Assembly (NCBI GenBank): GCA_018401495.1
Contig: JAGYJX010000005.1
Location: 558,001-622,000 of the forward strand
Length of the DNA stretch: 64,000 nucleotides
Direction: 5' to 3'
From: Rhodospirillaceae bacterium
GTDB lineage: Bacteria > Pseudomonadota > Alphaproteobacteria > Thalassobaculales > Thalassobaculaceae
Shown here: piece after piece, positions 44,870 through 55,554 of the stretch
How positions within the stretch are numbered: position 1 is the stretch's first letter
Layout: every line of letters begins with the position of its first letter
Program-made: the position numbers and the translations under genes
The notes under the pieces: model-generated
Told to the model about the DNA's origin: nothing
Database searches by the model: none
What the model saw: the letters and a program-made list of their open reading frames with translations, nothing else

Positions 44870-46074
44870 GGCGACGCTCTACGACGGCGTCGACGCCCGC
44901 GCCCACACGGTCGCGGTTCGGGTCGAGCGCGACCGGCTGGTGCTGGAGCCCCGCAACCCCGACGCGGCGCCGCGATGCCCGCTGGCCTGGCCGCTCATCT
45001 CCTCCCATCCGACCGCCGAAGGCCGCGCCGACCGCCTGACGGTGACCACCCGCCTGGCGCCCGACGCCCGGCTGGTGATCGAGGACCCGGCGCTGCGCGC
45101 CGCGGTCGCGCCGATCCTGAACCGGGCCGCGCGGCGGACCGGGCAGGGGCGCGCCGCCGCCCGATGGGCCGTCGCCCTCGGCGCCGCGATCGTGGTGATC
45201 GTCGCCGCGGCCGGGCTGCTGACCCGCTACGCCGCCGACCTGCTGCCGGCCGGCTGGGGCGGCCGGCTGTCCGACGGCCTGCTGGAGCAGCTCGCCGAGC
45301 ATCACCCAGCCTGCACCGGGGCGCCGGGCGTCGCCGCGCTCGACCGGCTGGCGGGCCGGATGTCCGACAGCCTGGGCCTGCCGCCGCCGGGTGGTGACCG
45401 TGCGGTGGGGACTGGTGAACGCGTTCGCGCTGCCCGGCGGACGGGTCGTGCTGACCTCCGGCCTGATCGCCGGGACCGATCGGTCGGAGGCCGTCGCCGC
45501 CGTGCTGGCGCACGAGATCGGCCATGTCGCCCGCCGCGACCCGCTGGCCCGCCTGCTGCGCGACAAGCTGGTCGACGTCGCGGTCGCGGCGGTGTTCGGG
45601 GTGTCGACCGGGTCGACCGGCACCGGCACGGTCGCCGCCTTCCTGCTCGACGGCAGCTACACCCGCGAGCAGGAGACCGCCGCCGACGCGGTGGCGATCG
45701 CGATCCTCAACGACCTCGACATCGCCGCCGGACCAGGGGCCGGGTTCTTCGACGCGCTGGCCCGCAAGGAGAGCGGGCTGGAGGGCGTTACCCTGCTGCG
45801 CAGCCACCCGCTGTCGGAAGCGCGGGCGGCGGACCTGCGCCGCCGGGGCCAAGGCACCGGCACCGGCCTGACCGCCGACGAATGGCGCGCGGTCCAGGGC
45901 TATCTGCGGCTGATCGCGCGGAGTCGTCCCCGGCGGCTGCCCGCTACAGGGGGCGTCCGCGAACCCGGTCGCGGAGCGCCGCGATCTTCCCGGCGCCGGC
46001 CATGGTCGGGTGGATGGCGAGCGCGGCCTCGAAGGCGGCCAGGGCGTCCACCGGGCGGTCCTGGGCAAGCCTGA
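44859..46074 (+). CDS. M48-family zinc metalloprotease, membrane-anchored (1-nt frameshift near 45392)
   Basis: The first frame starts MPSEATLYDGVDARAHTVAV, with a membrane segment at residues 108-128 (ALGAAIVVIVAAAGLLTRYA), up to DSLGLPPP. After a one-base shift it continues VVTVRWGLVNAFALPGGRVV and AAVLAHEIGHVARRDPLARL, where HEIGH is the zinc motif, then TREQETAADAVAIAIL. The core is a normal YfgC/BepA-like M48 domain. The last roughly 40 residues are low-complexity and overlap the convergent TPR gene, so the true stop may be near 45.94 kb. Confidence 0.75.
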
Positions 46075-46507
46075 CCAATCCAAGCCCCGACAGGGCGCCG
46101 AAATGCCGCGGCTCGAGCGCCAGCGTCCGGTCGATGTCGAGGGCCGACCCGTCCAGGTCGCCGAGCGCGTACCGCACCGTGGCGCGCTTGTTCCAGCCTT
46201 CGGCGAAATCCGGCGCCAACCGGACCACCGCGTCGAAAGCCAGCAGCGCCTCGCGGGAACGACCGGCGGCCATCGCCGACAACCCACGGTTCATCGCGCC
46301 CGCGACGTCGCGCCCGGCCGGCGGGGTCAGCCAGATGGCCCAGATGCGGCTCTCGATCCTCTCCGCCGGTCCGGCGCCGGTCGCCGCCGCCAACTCCCTG
46401 AACAGCGACGGCAGCCGGGAATCGTTCTGGTCGGCGACCGCCCATGAACCGTAGAGCGCGCCGAGCGTCACCACCGCCATCGAAAGATACCACCGAACCA
46501 CCGTCAT
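45944..46507 (-). CDS. TPR-containing exported protein
   Basis: 187 residues from the ATG at 46507. An N-terminal hydrophobic signal (MTVVRWYLSMAVVTLGALYG) is followed by about three TPR units (MNRGLSAMAAGRSREALLAF, GDLDGSALDIDRTLALEPRH, DRPVDALAAFEAALAIHPTM). It is probably periplasmic and mediates protein contacts. It converges on the M48 gene. Confidence 0.75.
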   Translation of the reverse strand: MTVVRWYLSMAVVTLGALYGSWAVADQNDSRLPSLFRELAAATGAGPAERIESRIWAIWLTPPAGRDVAGAMNRGLSAMAAGRSREALLAFDAVVRLAPDFAEGWNKRATVRYALGDLDGSALDIDRTLALEPRHFGALSGLGLVRLAQDRPVDALAAFEAALAIHPTMAGAGKIAALRDRVRGRPL

Positions 46508-46872
46508 CGCTGCCCTCGTCGCACCGCCTCGTTCACGATTTAAGATTGTCCAGAAACCAAACCTTAACCTTTCCAAAGCACCCTTGGGATCCCGCACCAG
46601 AGGACGGGAGACCGCCAGCTTGAGAGTAGCATCTCCGTCATGCCGCGCCCGGCAGGAGCGCCTCGGCGGTCTGAATTGGACGCCAAATTCGTCGCGCAGT
46701 GCCGTTAATCACGAAATTCTTTGCACTTTACACCATTATAACGGGATATTCGTCCCTGCCGTCCTCGCGGCTTCAGCGGCGACGGCAGGACTTGCACCGC
46801 AATAACTGCGTGGGGACCCGCGTGGCCAAGCCACGAGCGCCACGCGAACAAGAGTTGCCAGGAGGGACTGAA
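46508..46872. other. AT-richer intergenic region with a structured chemoreceptor leader
   Basis: 365 bp without a gene, clearly AT-richer than its neighbours around 46530-46580 and 46690-46750, so it probably holds divergent promoters. Near the chemoreceptor start it contains a hairpin with a perfect 9-bp stem (CCTGCCGTC 46755-46763 with GACGGCAGG 46781-46789) and a second one (CGTGGC-CAA-GCCACG, 46821-46835). No known riboswitch class is recognised. Confidence 0.5.
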
Positions 46873-49513
46873 ATGACCGTCATCGATGGATCCCATGATG
46901 ACTCATCGAGCGACGCGCGCCGTACCGGCTTCGGCATCGGTGCCCGCCTGTACGCCGCGTTCAGCGCCGCCACCGCGCTGACGCTGATCGCCGTCGCGAC
47001 CGCCTGGTTCGCCTTCGAGAACGTCCGGGGAACCCTGGACAGCGTCGCCAACCGGGCGGTGCCGGTGCTCGCCACGAGCTTCCAGCTCGCCGTCGCCTCG
47101 GCCACGGCGGCCGCGATCGCCCCGAACATCATCTCCGCCCCGACCGAAGCAGCGCGTGACGCCGCGCGCCAGGAGATGGAGACGACACTGCGGTCGATCG
47201 ACGCGGCGACCGCGACGCTGCGCGGCCTTCGAGCCCGAGACCGAGGGCGCCATCCGGCCGCTCGCCGAAAGCCTGCGGGCCGAGTTGTCGACGCTCGACG
47301 CCTCGGTGCGCCGGCGCGAGATCGCCCGCGACGAGCTGTCGGCGGCGGTCGCCGAGGCGCTGGACACCCACGGCGCGTTCCTGGCGGACATCAAGCCGCT
47401 GGTCGACGAGGCCGCCGACAGGCTGACGGTGGCCAGCGACGAGACCATCACCGAGGTCTCCGAGACCATCGACACGCTGGTTCGCACCGAGGTCGCGGCG
47501 CTGCAGGCCACCCTCACCCTGTCGAGCGAGGGCCAGCGCCTGCTCGGGATCATGGCGCGCTCCGCCCGCATCGATTCCCTCGAGGTCCTCGCCGAGGAGG
47601 AGCAGACCTTCTCCCGCGCCGCCATCGACATGCGCAACATCATCAACGACCTGCCGAAATCCCAGGACGCCACCGCCCTCGGCGAGATGGCCGGCCGGTT
47701 GATGAGCTACGGGTTCGGCGAGGGGTCGGTGTTCGCGGTCCGCAAGGGCGAGTTGTCCTGGGCCGACCTGTCGCCCGAGCAGTTCGAGGCCGTGCAGCAG
47801 CGCCGGATCGTCGTCGACCAGGAGATCGTGGAGATCGCCCGGGCCTTCGACAGCGCGGTCATGCCGGTGGTCAACGGCGCCCGCATCTCGCTGATCGGCG
47901 GCAGCAGCGACCTGTCCTACAACCTCGAGGACCGCATCACCACCCTGGTGGTCGAGGACGTCGCCGGGCCTGCGGACCATGCTGGAAACCCTGGCCGCCA
48001 CCAACCTGGTGATCGGCCAGATGAGCGCCGCCGCCAGCGCTCCGGACGCCGACCGCCTGGCGGCGCTGGAAGCGGCCTACACCGCCTCGGCCGACGCCCT
48101 GGACGCCCTGACGTCGACCCTGCAGTCGCGCACCAACCTGCTGGCGGTCGTCGCCAAGGTCCGGCTGCTGGTCGATTTGGGCCGCGGCGACGGCAACATC
48201 TTCGAGCGCCGCGGCCGGGTGCTGTCCGAGGAGGCCGCGGCCAGCGCGGCGCTGACCTCGGCCCAGAACATCGCCCGCCAGTTCGACGCCATGGTCGAGA
48301 CGCAATCCGCCTCGGCGCTGGAGTATGCCGAGCGCGAATCCGCCGCCGCCTCGGTCGCCGTCGACCGCAGCGAGACTGGCTCTCGCCGCGATCGCCGGCA
48401 TCAGCGTCCTGGTGGCGGTGGCGATCGGCTGGCTGGTGGTCAACCGCCAGGTGATCCGCCGACTGCTGCGCCTCGCCGACACCATGCGGGTGATCGCCGC
48501 CGGCAACCATCACACCGAGGTCGACGCCAGCGGGCGCGACGAGGTCACGGAGATGGCGCGGGCGGTGGCGGTGTTCCGCGACAACGCCATCGAGATGGAG
48601 CGCATGCGCGAACAGCAGGTCGCCGATGAGCGCCGGGCGTCCGAGGAGCGCCAGACCCAGCGCGTGCAGCTTGCCGATGCCTTCGAGAGCCGGGTGAAAG
48701 GCATCGTCGACCGTCTCGGACAGGCGGCCCGCGAGATGACCACCAACGCCCAGGCGATGACCGGCGGCGCCGCCGACGTCCGCGACCGCTCGGTGGACGG
48801 CGCCTCCGCCGCGCAGCAGACCTCGTCCAACGTCCAGACCGTCGCCTCGGCGGCCGAGGAACTGTCGGCGTCGATCCGCGAGATCTCCGGCAAGATCGCG
48901 CAATCGTCGACCCGCGCCCGCGAGGCCGCCGACCAGGCCGAGACCACCAACCGGCTGGTCGAGAGCCTGGAGCAGGCGGCCGGCCGCATCGACACGGTGG
49001 TGACGCTGATCCAGGACATCGCCGAGCAGACCAACCTGCTGGCGCTGAACGCCACCATCGAGGCGGCCCGCGCCGGCGACGCCGGCAAGGGCTTCGCGGT
49101 GGTCGCCGGCGAGGTCAAGTCGCTGGCCGGCCAGACCGCCCGCGCCACCGACGAGATCACCCAGCAGATCAAGGAAGTGCAGGACGGCGTGGCGTCGGCG
49201 GTGGTGGCGATCCGCGAGGTGGCCACGGCCATCCGCGAGATCGACGGCTACGTCACCGCGGTCGCCTCGGCGGTCGAGGAGCAGGACGCCTCGACCCAGG
49301 AGATCGCCCGCTCCAGCCAGGACGCCGCCCAGGGCACCAACGAGGTGACCCGGACCATCGAGGGCGTGTCGGCGGTGGCGAACGACACCGGCGTGCAGGC
49401 CGAGGCGGTGCTGGCCGCCGCCGAGGCGCTCGGCCGGCGACGCCGACCTGCTCGACAAGGAAGTCACCGACTTCCTCAACCAGGTGCGCGGCCGCGAGCG
49501 CACGGCGCAGTAG
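46873..49513 (+). CDS. Methyl-accepting chemotaxis protein (four frameshifts)
   Basis: A chemoreceptor of about 880 residues reconstructed across shifts near 47222, 47965, 48378 and 49437. AGGAGG lies 8 bases before the ATG. The first membrane segment is near residues 28-50 ([20 protein letters not shown]). A long helical periplasmic sensor with a repeated helix pattern follows ([20 protein letters not shown]), then a second membrane segment ([20 protein letters not shown]), a HAMP domain ([20 protein letters not shown]), and the signalling domain with the hairpin tip [20 protein letters not shown]. It relays an unknown signal to CheA/CheW. Confidence 0.85.
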
Positions 49514-49552
49514 CGCAGCCGGCTCCGGCGTGCCGGCGGCCGCTGCCGCCGG

Positions 49553-50867
49553 TCAGCGGCTCCTCCAGCGCCCGCCGGCCGCGGCCCGCCGGTCGCCCAG
49601 TCGAGCAGCTGGACGGTGTGCACCACCGGGATCGCGGTGCCGCCGCCGATCTGGCTCATGCAGCCGATGTTGCCGGTGGCGATGACGTCCGGGGCCGTGC
49701 TCTCGATGTTGCGGACCTTGCGGTCGCGCAGTTGCCGGGCGATGACCGGCTGCAGCAGGTTGTAGGTGCCGGCCGACCCGCAGCAGAGATGGCCCTCGGG
49801 AACCGCCTTGACGGTGAACCCGGCGGCGGTCAGCAGCGCCTGCGGCAGGGTCTTGATCTTCTGGCCGTGCTGCATCGAGCAGGCCGAGTGGTAGGCGACG
49901 GTCAGGCGCTGGGGGCGACCGGCGCCGGCATGCCGATGGCGTCGGCGAACTCGGTGACGTCGCGGGCGAGCGCCGACACACGCGCCGCCTTGTGGCACCA
50001 GTCCGGGTCCTCGCGCAGCATGAAGCCGTAATCCTTGACCGTGGTGCCGCAGCCCGACGCGTTGATGACGATCGCGTCCAGCCCCTCGCCGCCGCCCTCG
50101 ACGGTCTCGGCGTACCAGGCGTCGACGTTGGCCTTCACCGAGGCGAGGGCGTCGTGCTCGCGCCCCATGTGATGGGCCAGCGAGCCGCAGCAGCCGGCGG
50201 CGGGCGGCACCACCACCTCGGCGCCGAGGCGGGTCAGCAGCCGGATGGTGGCGTCGTTGATCGCGGGATCCAGAACCCGCTGCGCGCAGCCCGCCAGCAT
50301 CGCCACCCGCGCCCGGCGCTCGCCCTCGGCCGGGAACACCCCCGCCCGGTCGAGCGCCGAGCGCGCCGGCACCCGCTTGGGGGCAAGCTCCAGCATCGCC
50401 CTGAGGCGACCATCCATCATCCCGCCGACCAGCGGCGCGAACGGCCGCGCCAGCCGCGCCCCGCGCAGCGCCAGCCGGAACCAGCCCGGCCGGGGCAGCA
50501 GGTTGGCCAGCAGGCCGCGCAGCATCCGGTCGAGGAACGGCCGCCGGTAGGTGCGCTCGATGTGGGTGCGGGCGTGGTCGACGAGGTGCATGTAGTGCAC
50601 CCCGGACGGGCAGGTGGTCATGCAGGACAGGCAGGACAGGCAGCGGTCGATGTGCTTGACCTCCTGCTCGCCGGCCGGCCGGTCGTTCTCCAGCATGTCC
50701 TTGATCAAGTAGATCCGGCCGCGCGGGCTGTCGAGCTCGTCGCCGAGGAGAACGTAGGTCGGGCAGGTGGCGGTGCAGAAGCCGCAATGCACGCAGCTCC
50801 GCAGGATCTGGTTGGCGACCGCGATGTCCGGGTCGGCGAGTTGTGCCAGGGAGAAGTTGGTCTGCAT
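49553..50867 (-). CDS. glcF: Glycolate oxidase iron-sulfur subunit GlcF (frameshift near 49915)
   Basis: It starts [20 protein letters not shown]. Two 4Fe-4S clusters are visible: [12 protein letters not shown] near residue 25 and [12 protein letters not shown] near 76. The two CCG domains follow ([20 protein letters not shown] with [13 protein letters not shown]; then, after a shift in the C run near 49915, [20 protein letters not shown] and [15 protein letters not shown]). The extreme C-terminus is uncertain (a second shift near 49580 is possible). It passes electrons from GlcD to the quinone pool. Third gene of glcDEF. Confidence 0.88.
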
Positions 50868-50874
50868 CGCCCGC

Positions 50875-52085
50875 CTATACCCCCGCCGTCATCCGCCCCG
50901 GGTTCAGCACGCCGAGCGGGTCGAAGCTCGCCTTGAGGCGGGCCGCCAGCGCCGCCAGGCCGGGGCCTGGGGCTGGAACACCGCAACCGCGGCGCGCACC
51001 GCCTCGTCGGCGCGGATCAGCGTGGCGTGGCCGGACGCCGCCCCCGCCACCGCGCCGCGCACCACCCCGGCGTGGGCGTCGGCGGCCGGCGGCACCGCCA
51101 GCCAGACCAGCCCGCCCGCCCAGTCGTAGAAATAGTCGACGCCCTCGATCTCGGAACGGATGGTCATCACCACCGCCGGGCCGGCCATCGGCGGCAGCGA
51201 CAGCCGCCACACCGCGCGCTCGAACGGGGCGATCAGCGGTTCGACGTCGCGCACGGCGCGCCACAAATCGCGGCTCTGGTAGCCGTCGACGGCGCCGAGC
51301 GTGCCGCCGAACCCGGCGAGCTCGGCCTCCAGCGCCGCGGCGCGCGCCGCCACCGACGGCCCGAAGCCCTCCAGCCGGATGCAGGTGGCCGGGCCGGCGA
51401 TCTCGCCCGCCCCCAGCCCGATCGGCAGGTGCGCGGCCGACGACACCTCGTGCGGCGAGCCGAGCGCGGCGCTCATCGCCCGCACCGCCGCCGCCTCGTC
51501 GAGCCCGCCGATCACCAGCGTGGTCTCGGTCTCCGGGGCCGGCAGCACCTTGAAGGTCAGTTCGGTGAGCGCGGCCAGCGTGCCCCAGGAGCCGGTGACG
51601 ATCTTCGAGAGGTCGTAGCCGGTGACGTTCTTGACCACCCGGCCGCCCGACTTGACGGTCTCGCCGCGGCCGGTGACCGCCGAGAAGCCCAGCAGGTGGT
51701 CGCGGGCCGCCCCCGCCTTGACGCGTCGCGGGCCGGCGAGGTTGCCGGCGAACACCCCGGCGATCGACCCGGCGCCGGCCTCGCCGCCGAGCAGCGGGCC
51801 GAGGTCCATCGGCTCGAACGCCAGCATCTGGCGCTGCCCGGCGAGCGCCGCCTCGATCTCGGCGAGCGGCGTCCCGGGGCCGGCCTGGCAGACCAGTTCC
51901 TCCGGCTCGTACAGGGTAATGCCCCACAGTCCGGACAGGTCGAGGGTGTGGGCGGTCTGCAACGGCCGGCCGACGGCGCGCTTGGTGGCGCGCGAGACGA
52001 TCTCGATCGGCGTCTCGGCCGACGCCGCCCAGGCGACGATGTCCTGGACCTGGGCAGCGGTGTCGGGCCGGAAGATGTCGGTCAT
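50875..52085 (-). CDS. glcE: Glycolate oxidase FAD-binding subunit GlcE (frameshift near 50965)
   Basis: About 403 residues from the ATG at 52085: MTDIFRPDTAAQVQDIVAWA, the FAD-linked PCMH core AGAGSIAGVFAGNLAGPRRV and GRVVKNVTGYDLSKIVTGSW, and, after a one-base shift, the C-terminal ASFDPLGVLNPGRMTAGV. It partners GlcD and GlcF in oxidising glycolate to glyoxylate. The stop is 7 nt before the glcF start. Confidence 0.9.
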
Positions 52086-52125
52086 CGGGCGCCCCCGTCG
52101 AGCCCGAAGGAGCTTCCCCATGTTT

Positions 52126-52560
52126 CCGTCATTCCGGACCGGATCGCCAAGAGCGAGACGGAGCCGGAACCGACCCGCCGCTCCGGCGCCCGTCGCGCCG
52201 TGGGTTCCGGATCGGCCGCGCTCGCGCGCGTCCGTCCGGAATGACGAGTGGGGTGGGAACGCCGCGCGGCGCGATCCGCTGCCCTCAAACCCAACCCTGG
52301 CACGATGCCCGCCCGTCGCACCCCTACCCTCGTCGTCATTCCGGACCGGATCGCCGACGGCGAGACGGAGCCGGAACCCACCCGCCGCCCCGGCGCCCGT
52401 CGCACACCCCTCCCTATCGTCACCCCGGACGGAACGCCCGCAGGGCGGGCCGAGCCGGGGCCCACCCGCCGCCCCGGCGCCCGTCGCGCACCCCTCCCTC
52501 TCGTCACCCCGGACCGGATCGCCAAAGGCGAGACGGAGCCGGGGGCCACCGGCCGCTCCG
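52126..52560. repeat. CGTCATTCCGG-bordered repeats between glcE and glcD
   Basis: About four repeat arms occupy the 508-bp gap inside the glc operon: CGTCATTCCGGACCGGATCG with stem TCGC-CAAGA-GCGA, a second with TCGCC-GAC-GGCGA, a third with GCCCGC-AGG-GCGGGC, and a fourth with TCGCC-AAA-GGCGA. Each is followed by a similar ACCCGCCGCTCCGGCGCCCG spacer. No gene is supported here. Confidence 0.85.
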
Positions 52561-52593
52561 GCGAACGACAGAAGGGCGTGCGCTGGGCGCCCA

Positions 52594-54081
52594 TCAGAAC
52601 CGCGGCAGGTCGGGGAACGGCAGCTGGCCGCGCTGGACGTGCATGCGGCCGAGTTCGGCGCAGCGGTGCAGGGTCGGGAACACCTTGCCCGGGTTCAGCA
52701 GGCCCTTGGGATCCCAGGCGCACTTCACGCGCTGCTGCTGGGCCAGGTCGATCTCGGTGAACATGGTCTCCATCAGGTCGCGCTTCTCGACCCCGACGCC
52801 GTGCTCGCCGGTCAGGACGCCGCCGAGCTCGACGCAGGCGCGCAGGATGTCGGAGCCGAACGCCTCGGCCCGCTCCAGCTCGCCCGGCTGGTTGGCGTCG
52901 AACAGGATCAGCGGGTGCAGGTTGCCGTCGCCGGCGTGAAACACGTTGGCGACGCGCAGCCCGTACTGCTCGCTCATCCGGGTCATGCGCGACAGGATCT
53001 CGGGCAGCTGGCGGCGCGGGATGGTGCCGTCCATGCAGTAGTAGTCGGGCGAGATCCGCCCGACCGCCGGGAACGCCGCCTTGCGGCCGGCCCAGAAGGC
53101 GTTGCGCTCGTCCTCGCTGACCGACACCCGCACCGAGGTCGCGCCGTTGGCCGCGGCGATGGCGCGCACCCGCTCGATCAGGAAATCGACCTCGACCTCC
53201 GGCCCGTCGAGCTCGACGATCAGCAGCGCGCCGGCGTCGCGCGGGTAGCCGGCGTTCACGAAATCCTCGGCGGCGTTGATCGCCGGCCCGTCCATCATCT
53301 CCATGCCGCCCGGCACGATGCCGGCAGCGATGACGGCGGCGACGCACAGGCCGGCCTCCTCGCTGCTGCCGAAGCCGACCAGCACCGCGCGCGCGGTCGC
53401 CGGCTTGCGCAGGATCCGGACGGTCACCTCGGTCACCACCGCCAGCAGCCCCTCCGAGCCGGTCATCAGGCCGAGCAGGTCGTAGCCCTCGGAGTCGAGA
53501 TGCTTGCCGCCGAGGCGCAGCACCTCGCCCTCGATCGTCACCATCTCGATGCCGAGCAGGTTGTTGGTGGTCAGGCCGTATTTCAGGCAGTGCACGCCAC
53601 CCGAGTTCTCCGCCACGTTGCCGCCGATCGAGCAGGCGATCTGCGAGGACGGGTCGGGGGCGTAGTAGAAGCCGCGGTCCTGCACGGCGTGGGTGATGCC
53701 GAGGTTGGTCACCCCGGGCTGCGCCGTCACCGTGCGGTTGGCGTAGTCGATGTCGAGGATGCGGTTGAACTTGCCGAGGCCGAGCAGCACGCCATCCGCC
53801 AGCGGCAGCGCCCCGCCCGACAGCGAGGTCCCGGCGCCGCGCGGCACCACCTTGACGCCGTTGGCGTGGCAGTACGCCAGGATCGCCGCGACCTGGGCGG
53901 TGGTCTCCGGCAGCACGACCACCATGGGCAGCTGGCGGTAGGCGGTCAGCCCGTCGGATTCGTAGGGACGCATCTCGCGGTCGTCGGCGATCACGCCCTC
54001 GCCGGGAACGATCGCCCGCAGCGCCGCCACGATCTCGCCGCGGCGCTCCAGCACCGCCCGATCCGGCTCCGGCATCCTCAT
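52594..54081 (-). CDS. glcD: Glycolate oxidase subunit GlcD
   Basis: 495 residues from the ATG at 54081 (GGAG eight bases upstream). The FAD-binding PCMH domain includes VVPRGAGTSLSGGALPLADG and SSQIACSIGGNVAENSGGVH. The C-terminal FAD-oxidase domain has NVFHAGDGNLHPLILFDANQ and GGVLTGEHGVGVEKRDLM. It oxidises glycolate (or lactate) to the 2-oxo acid. It leads the glcDEF unit, though a repeat-filled 508-bp gap separates it from glcE. Confidence 0.93.
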   Translation of the reverse strand: MRMPEPDRAVLERRGEIVAALRAIVPGEGVIADDREMRPYESDGLTAYRQLPMVVVLPETTAQVAAILAYCHANGVKVVPRGAGTSLSGGALPLADGVLLGLGKFNRILDIDYANRTVTAQPGVTNLGITHAVQDRGFYYAPDPSSQIACSIGGNVAENSGGVHCLKYGLTTNNLLGIEMVTIEGEVLRLGGKHLDSEGYDLLGLMTGSEGLLAVVTEVTVRILRKPATARAVLVGFGSSEEAGLCVAAVIAAGIVPGGMEMMDGPAINAAEDFVNAGYPRDAGALLIVELDGPEVEVDFLIERVRAIAAANGATSVRVSVSEDERNAFWAGRKAAFPAVGRISPDYYCMDGTIPRRQLPEILSRMTRMSEQYGLRVANVFHAGDGNLHPLILFDANQPGELERAEAFGSDILRACVELGGVLTGEHGVGVEKRDLMETMFTEIDLAQQQRVKCAWDPKGLLNPGKVFPTLHRCAELGRMHVQRGQLPFPDLPRF

Positions 54082-54216
54082 CGGCGATCTCCCCGGTCGA
54101 TCCGACTGAGCGGGCGGCACCAGACGACGCCGGCCCGACGGCCTACCTTGCCTGACGGACCGCGCATTTCAAGCCACCGCCGGGCGCTCGGCGCCGGCAA
54201 CGGATGCCGGACACAC

Positions 54217-54248
54217 GAAAGGCGGCGCGACGTCGCCGTCGGCCGCCT
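54217..54248 (-). terminator. Possible intrinsic terminator of rpmJ
   Basis: On the minus strand AGGCGGC pairs with GCCGCCTT across a loop and is followed by a short TTTCG stretch, about 70 nt past the rpmJ stop. The T run is weak, so this is tentative. Confidence 0.35.
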
Positions 54249-54316
54249 GTCCCCGCGGGAGAAGCGGTCAGGGTCGAGCTCGCGGGCGGCGCCGAGCGCG
54301 CCGTCCCGCGCGCGGA

Positions 54317-54442
54317 TCAGCCCTGCCGCGCCTTGAAGCGCGGGTTGGTCTTGTTGATGACGAAGACGCGCCCTTTGCGGCGGATGATGCGGCAATCCTT
54401 GTGCCGCTTCTTCAACGTCTTCAGAGAGTTGGCAACGCGCAT
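54317..54442 (-). CDS. rpmJ: 50S ribosomal protein L36
   Basis: 41 residues: [20 protein letters not shown] then [20 protein letters not shown] and a final Gly. It is the longer, zinc-poor L36 type usual in Alphaproteobacteria. GGGGA lies just before the ATG. The gene is monocistronic here. Confidence 0.97.
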   Translation of the reverse strand: MRVANSLKTLKKRHKDCRIIRRKGRVFVINKTNPRFKARQG

Positions 54443-54536
54443 CGGAAGTCCCCGGTATCTCGAAGAGCGCGGAAGCTACTCAGGGCGCGGGCCCGTGTCA
54501 ACAATCCATGGAAGGCTCGCCCCTGCGGCGTCCCGA

Positions 54537-55493
54537 CTACCCCGCCGCTTCCGGCTTGAGGGCGAAAAACCGGTACAACGCCAGTTCGCCGCTTTCCAGC
54601 AGCGCGGCGCGGCGCGCCCAGCGCTCGGCCTCGGCGATCAGGGCGGCGCGGTGCGCCGGATCCTCCGCCAGCTTGTCGCTGCCGTCGAGGCTCTCCAGGA
54701 ATCGGGCGAAGTGGTCGCGGATGTGACGGCGGTGCTCGACCGAGCGGTCCTCGAGGATGCGGACGTCGAAGCGCAGTTCGGCGAACGCGCGCTCGTACTC
54801 CGCCCGCGACCACGGTCTGCCGGAGAGGTCTTCCGAGTCGAGCCAGGCCCGCACCCGCTCGGAGGGCTCGCCGTCCACCGGCAGCACGTAGTCGGTGATG
54901 ACCAGCTGTCCCCAGTCCTTGAGCACCGCGTGGACCTCCTTCAGCAGGGCGGCGCGGTTGCCGACCTCGAACAGCGACTCCCGCGACACCACGCAGTCGA
55001 AGCTCTTCGGTCGCAGGCTGAAGCCCTCGGGCGCGAAGCCGCGCACCGTCACGTGGTCGCCGCCCTTGAGGGTCGCGACCACCGAGGCGGCCCGCTCCGC
55101 CAGTTCCGGATCCATCTCGTAGCCGGTGATCCACACCCCGAAGCGCTGCGCGACGGCGGTGGCGGCACCGCCGAGCCCGGCCGACAGGTCCAGCACCGAA
55201 TGCACCGGCGTCAGCCCGAGCGGCTTGACGATCTCGACCGCCTGCTCGGGCCCTCCGGGTGTCGTGTAGCCGGCTCCGAACAGGCGCTGCAGCACGTCGG
55301 TGCGGGCACGGGCATGGTCGACCGAGGTCAGCGCCGGCAGCGCCGGCATCAGGTCTTCCATGGATTTCGGCGGCGTCGACACCGCCCCGGCGCGCCACGC
55401 GTAGTACTCGGAAGCGTCGTAGCCCCGCCACCAGGCGGCCAGCCGGTGTCTCAGGGGGATGGTCGGTCCGTCGCTCGCTGCCATACCCGCCAT
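54537..55493 (-). CDS. SAM-dependent methyltransferase
   Basis: 318 residues from the ATG at 55493. The SAM-binding motif I is VHSVLDLSAGLGGAATAVAQ near residue 100, motif II ITGYEMDPELAERA, and motif post-III CVVSRESLFEVGNRAALLKE. The N-terminal 90 residues (AWWRGYDASEYYAWRAGAVS) are outside the common Rossmann fold and may bind the substrate, which is unknown. Confidence 0.85.
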   Translation of the reverse strand: MAGMAASDGPTIPLRHRLAAWWRGYDASEYYAWRAGAVSTPPKSMEDLMPALPALTSVDHARARTDVLQRLFGAGYTTPGGPEQAVEIVKPLGLTPVHSVLDLSAGLGGAATAVAQRFGVWITGYEMDPELAERAASVVATLKGGDHVTVRGFAPEGFSLRPKSFDCVVSRESLFEVGNRAALLKEVHAVLKDWGQLVITDYVLPVDGEPSERVRAWLDSEDLSGRPWSRAEYERAFAELRFDVRILEDRSVEHRRHIRDHFARFLESLDGSDKLAEDPAHRAALIAEAERWARRAALLESGELALYRFFALKPEAAG

Positions 55494-55554
55494 GATAGCA
55501 TAAGTTGAACCCCCGGTTGATCCGCGACCGGCGGCCGCACCCGCGCGGTCGGGG

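Noticed and set aside
41908..45039. A 1043-residue plus-strand ORF spanning the antitoxin, dihydroorotase and DUF898 genes
   Set aside because: It crosses three genes on both strands, and its product is low-complexity. It is a GC-bias shadow.
46755..46835. c-di-GMP (GEMM) riboswitch upstream of the chemoreceptor
   Set aside because: The hairpins lack the conserved GEMM loop and receptor sequences.
47917..50787. A 956-residue minus-strand ORF across the chemoreceptor and glcF
   Set aside because: Only its part over 49.58-49.92 kb is real (the frameshifted C-terminus of GlcF). The rest is antisense to the chemoreceptor.
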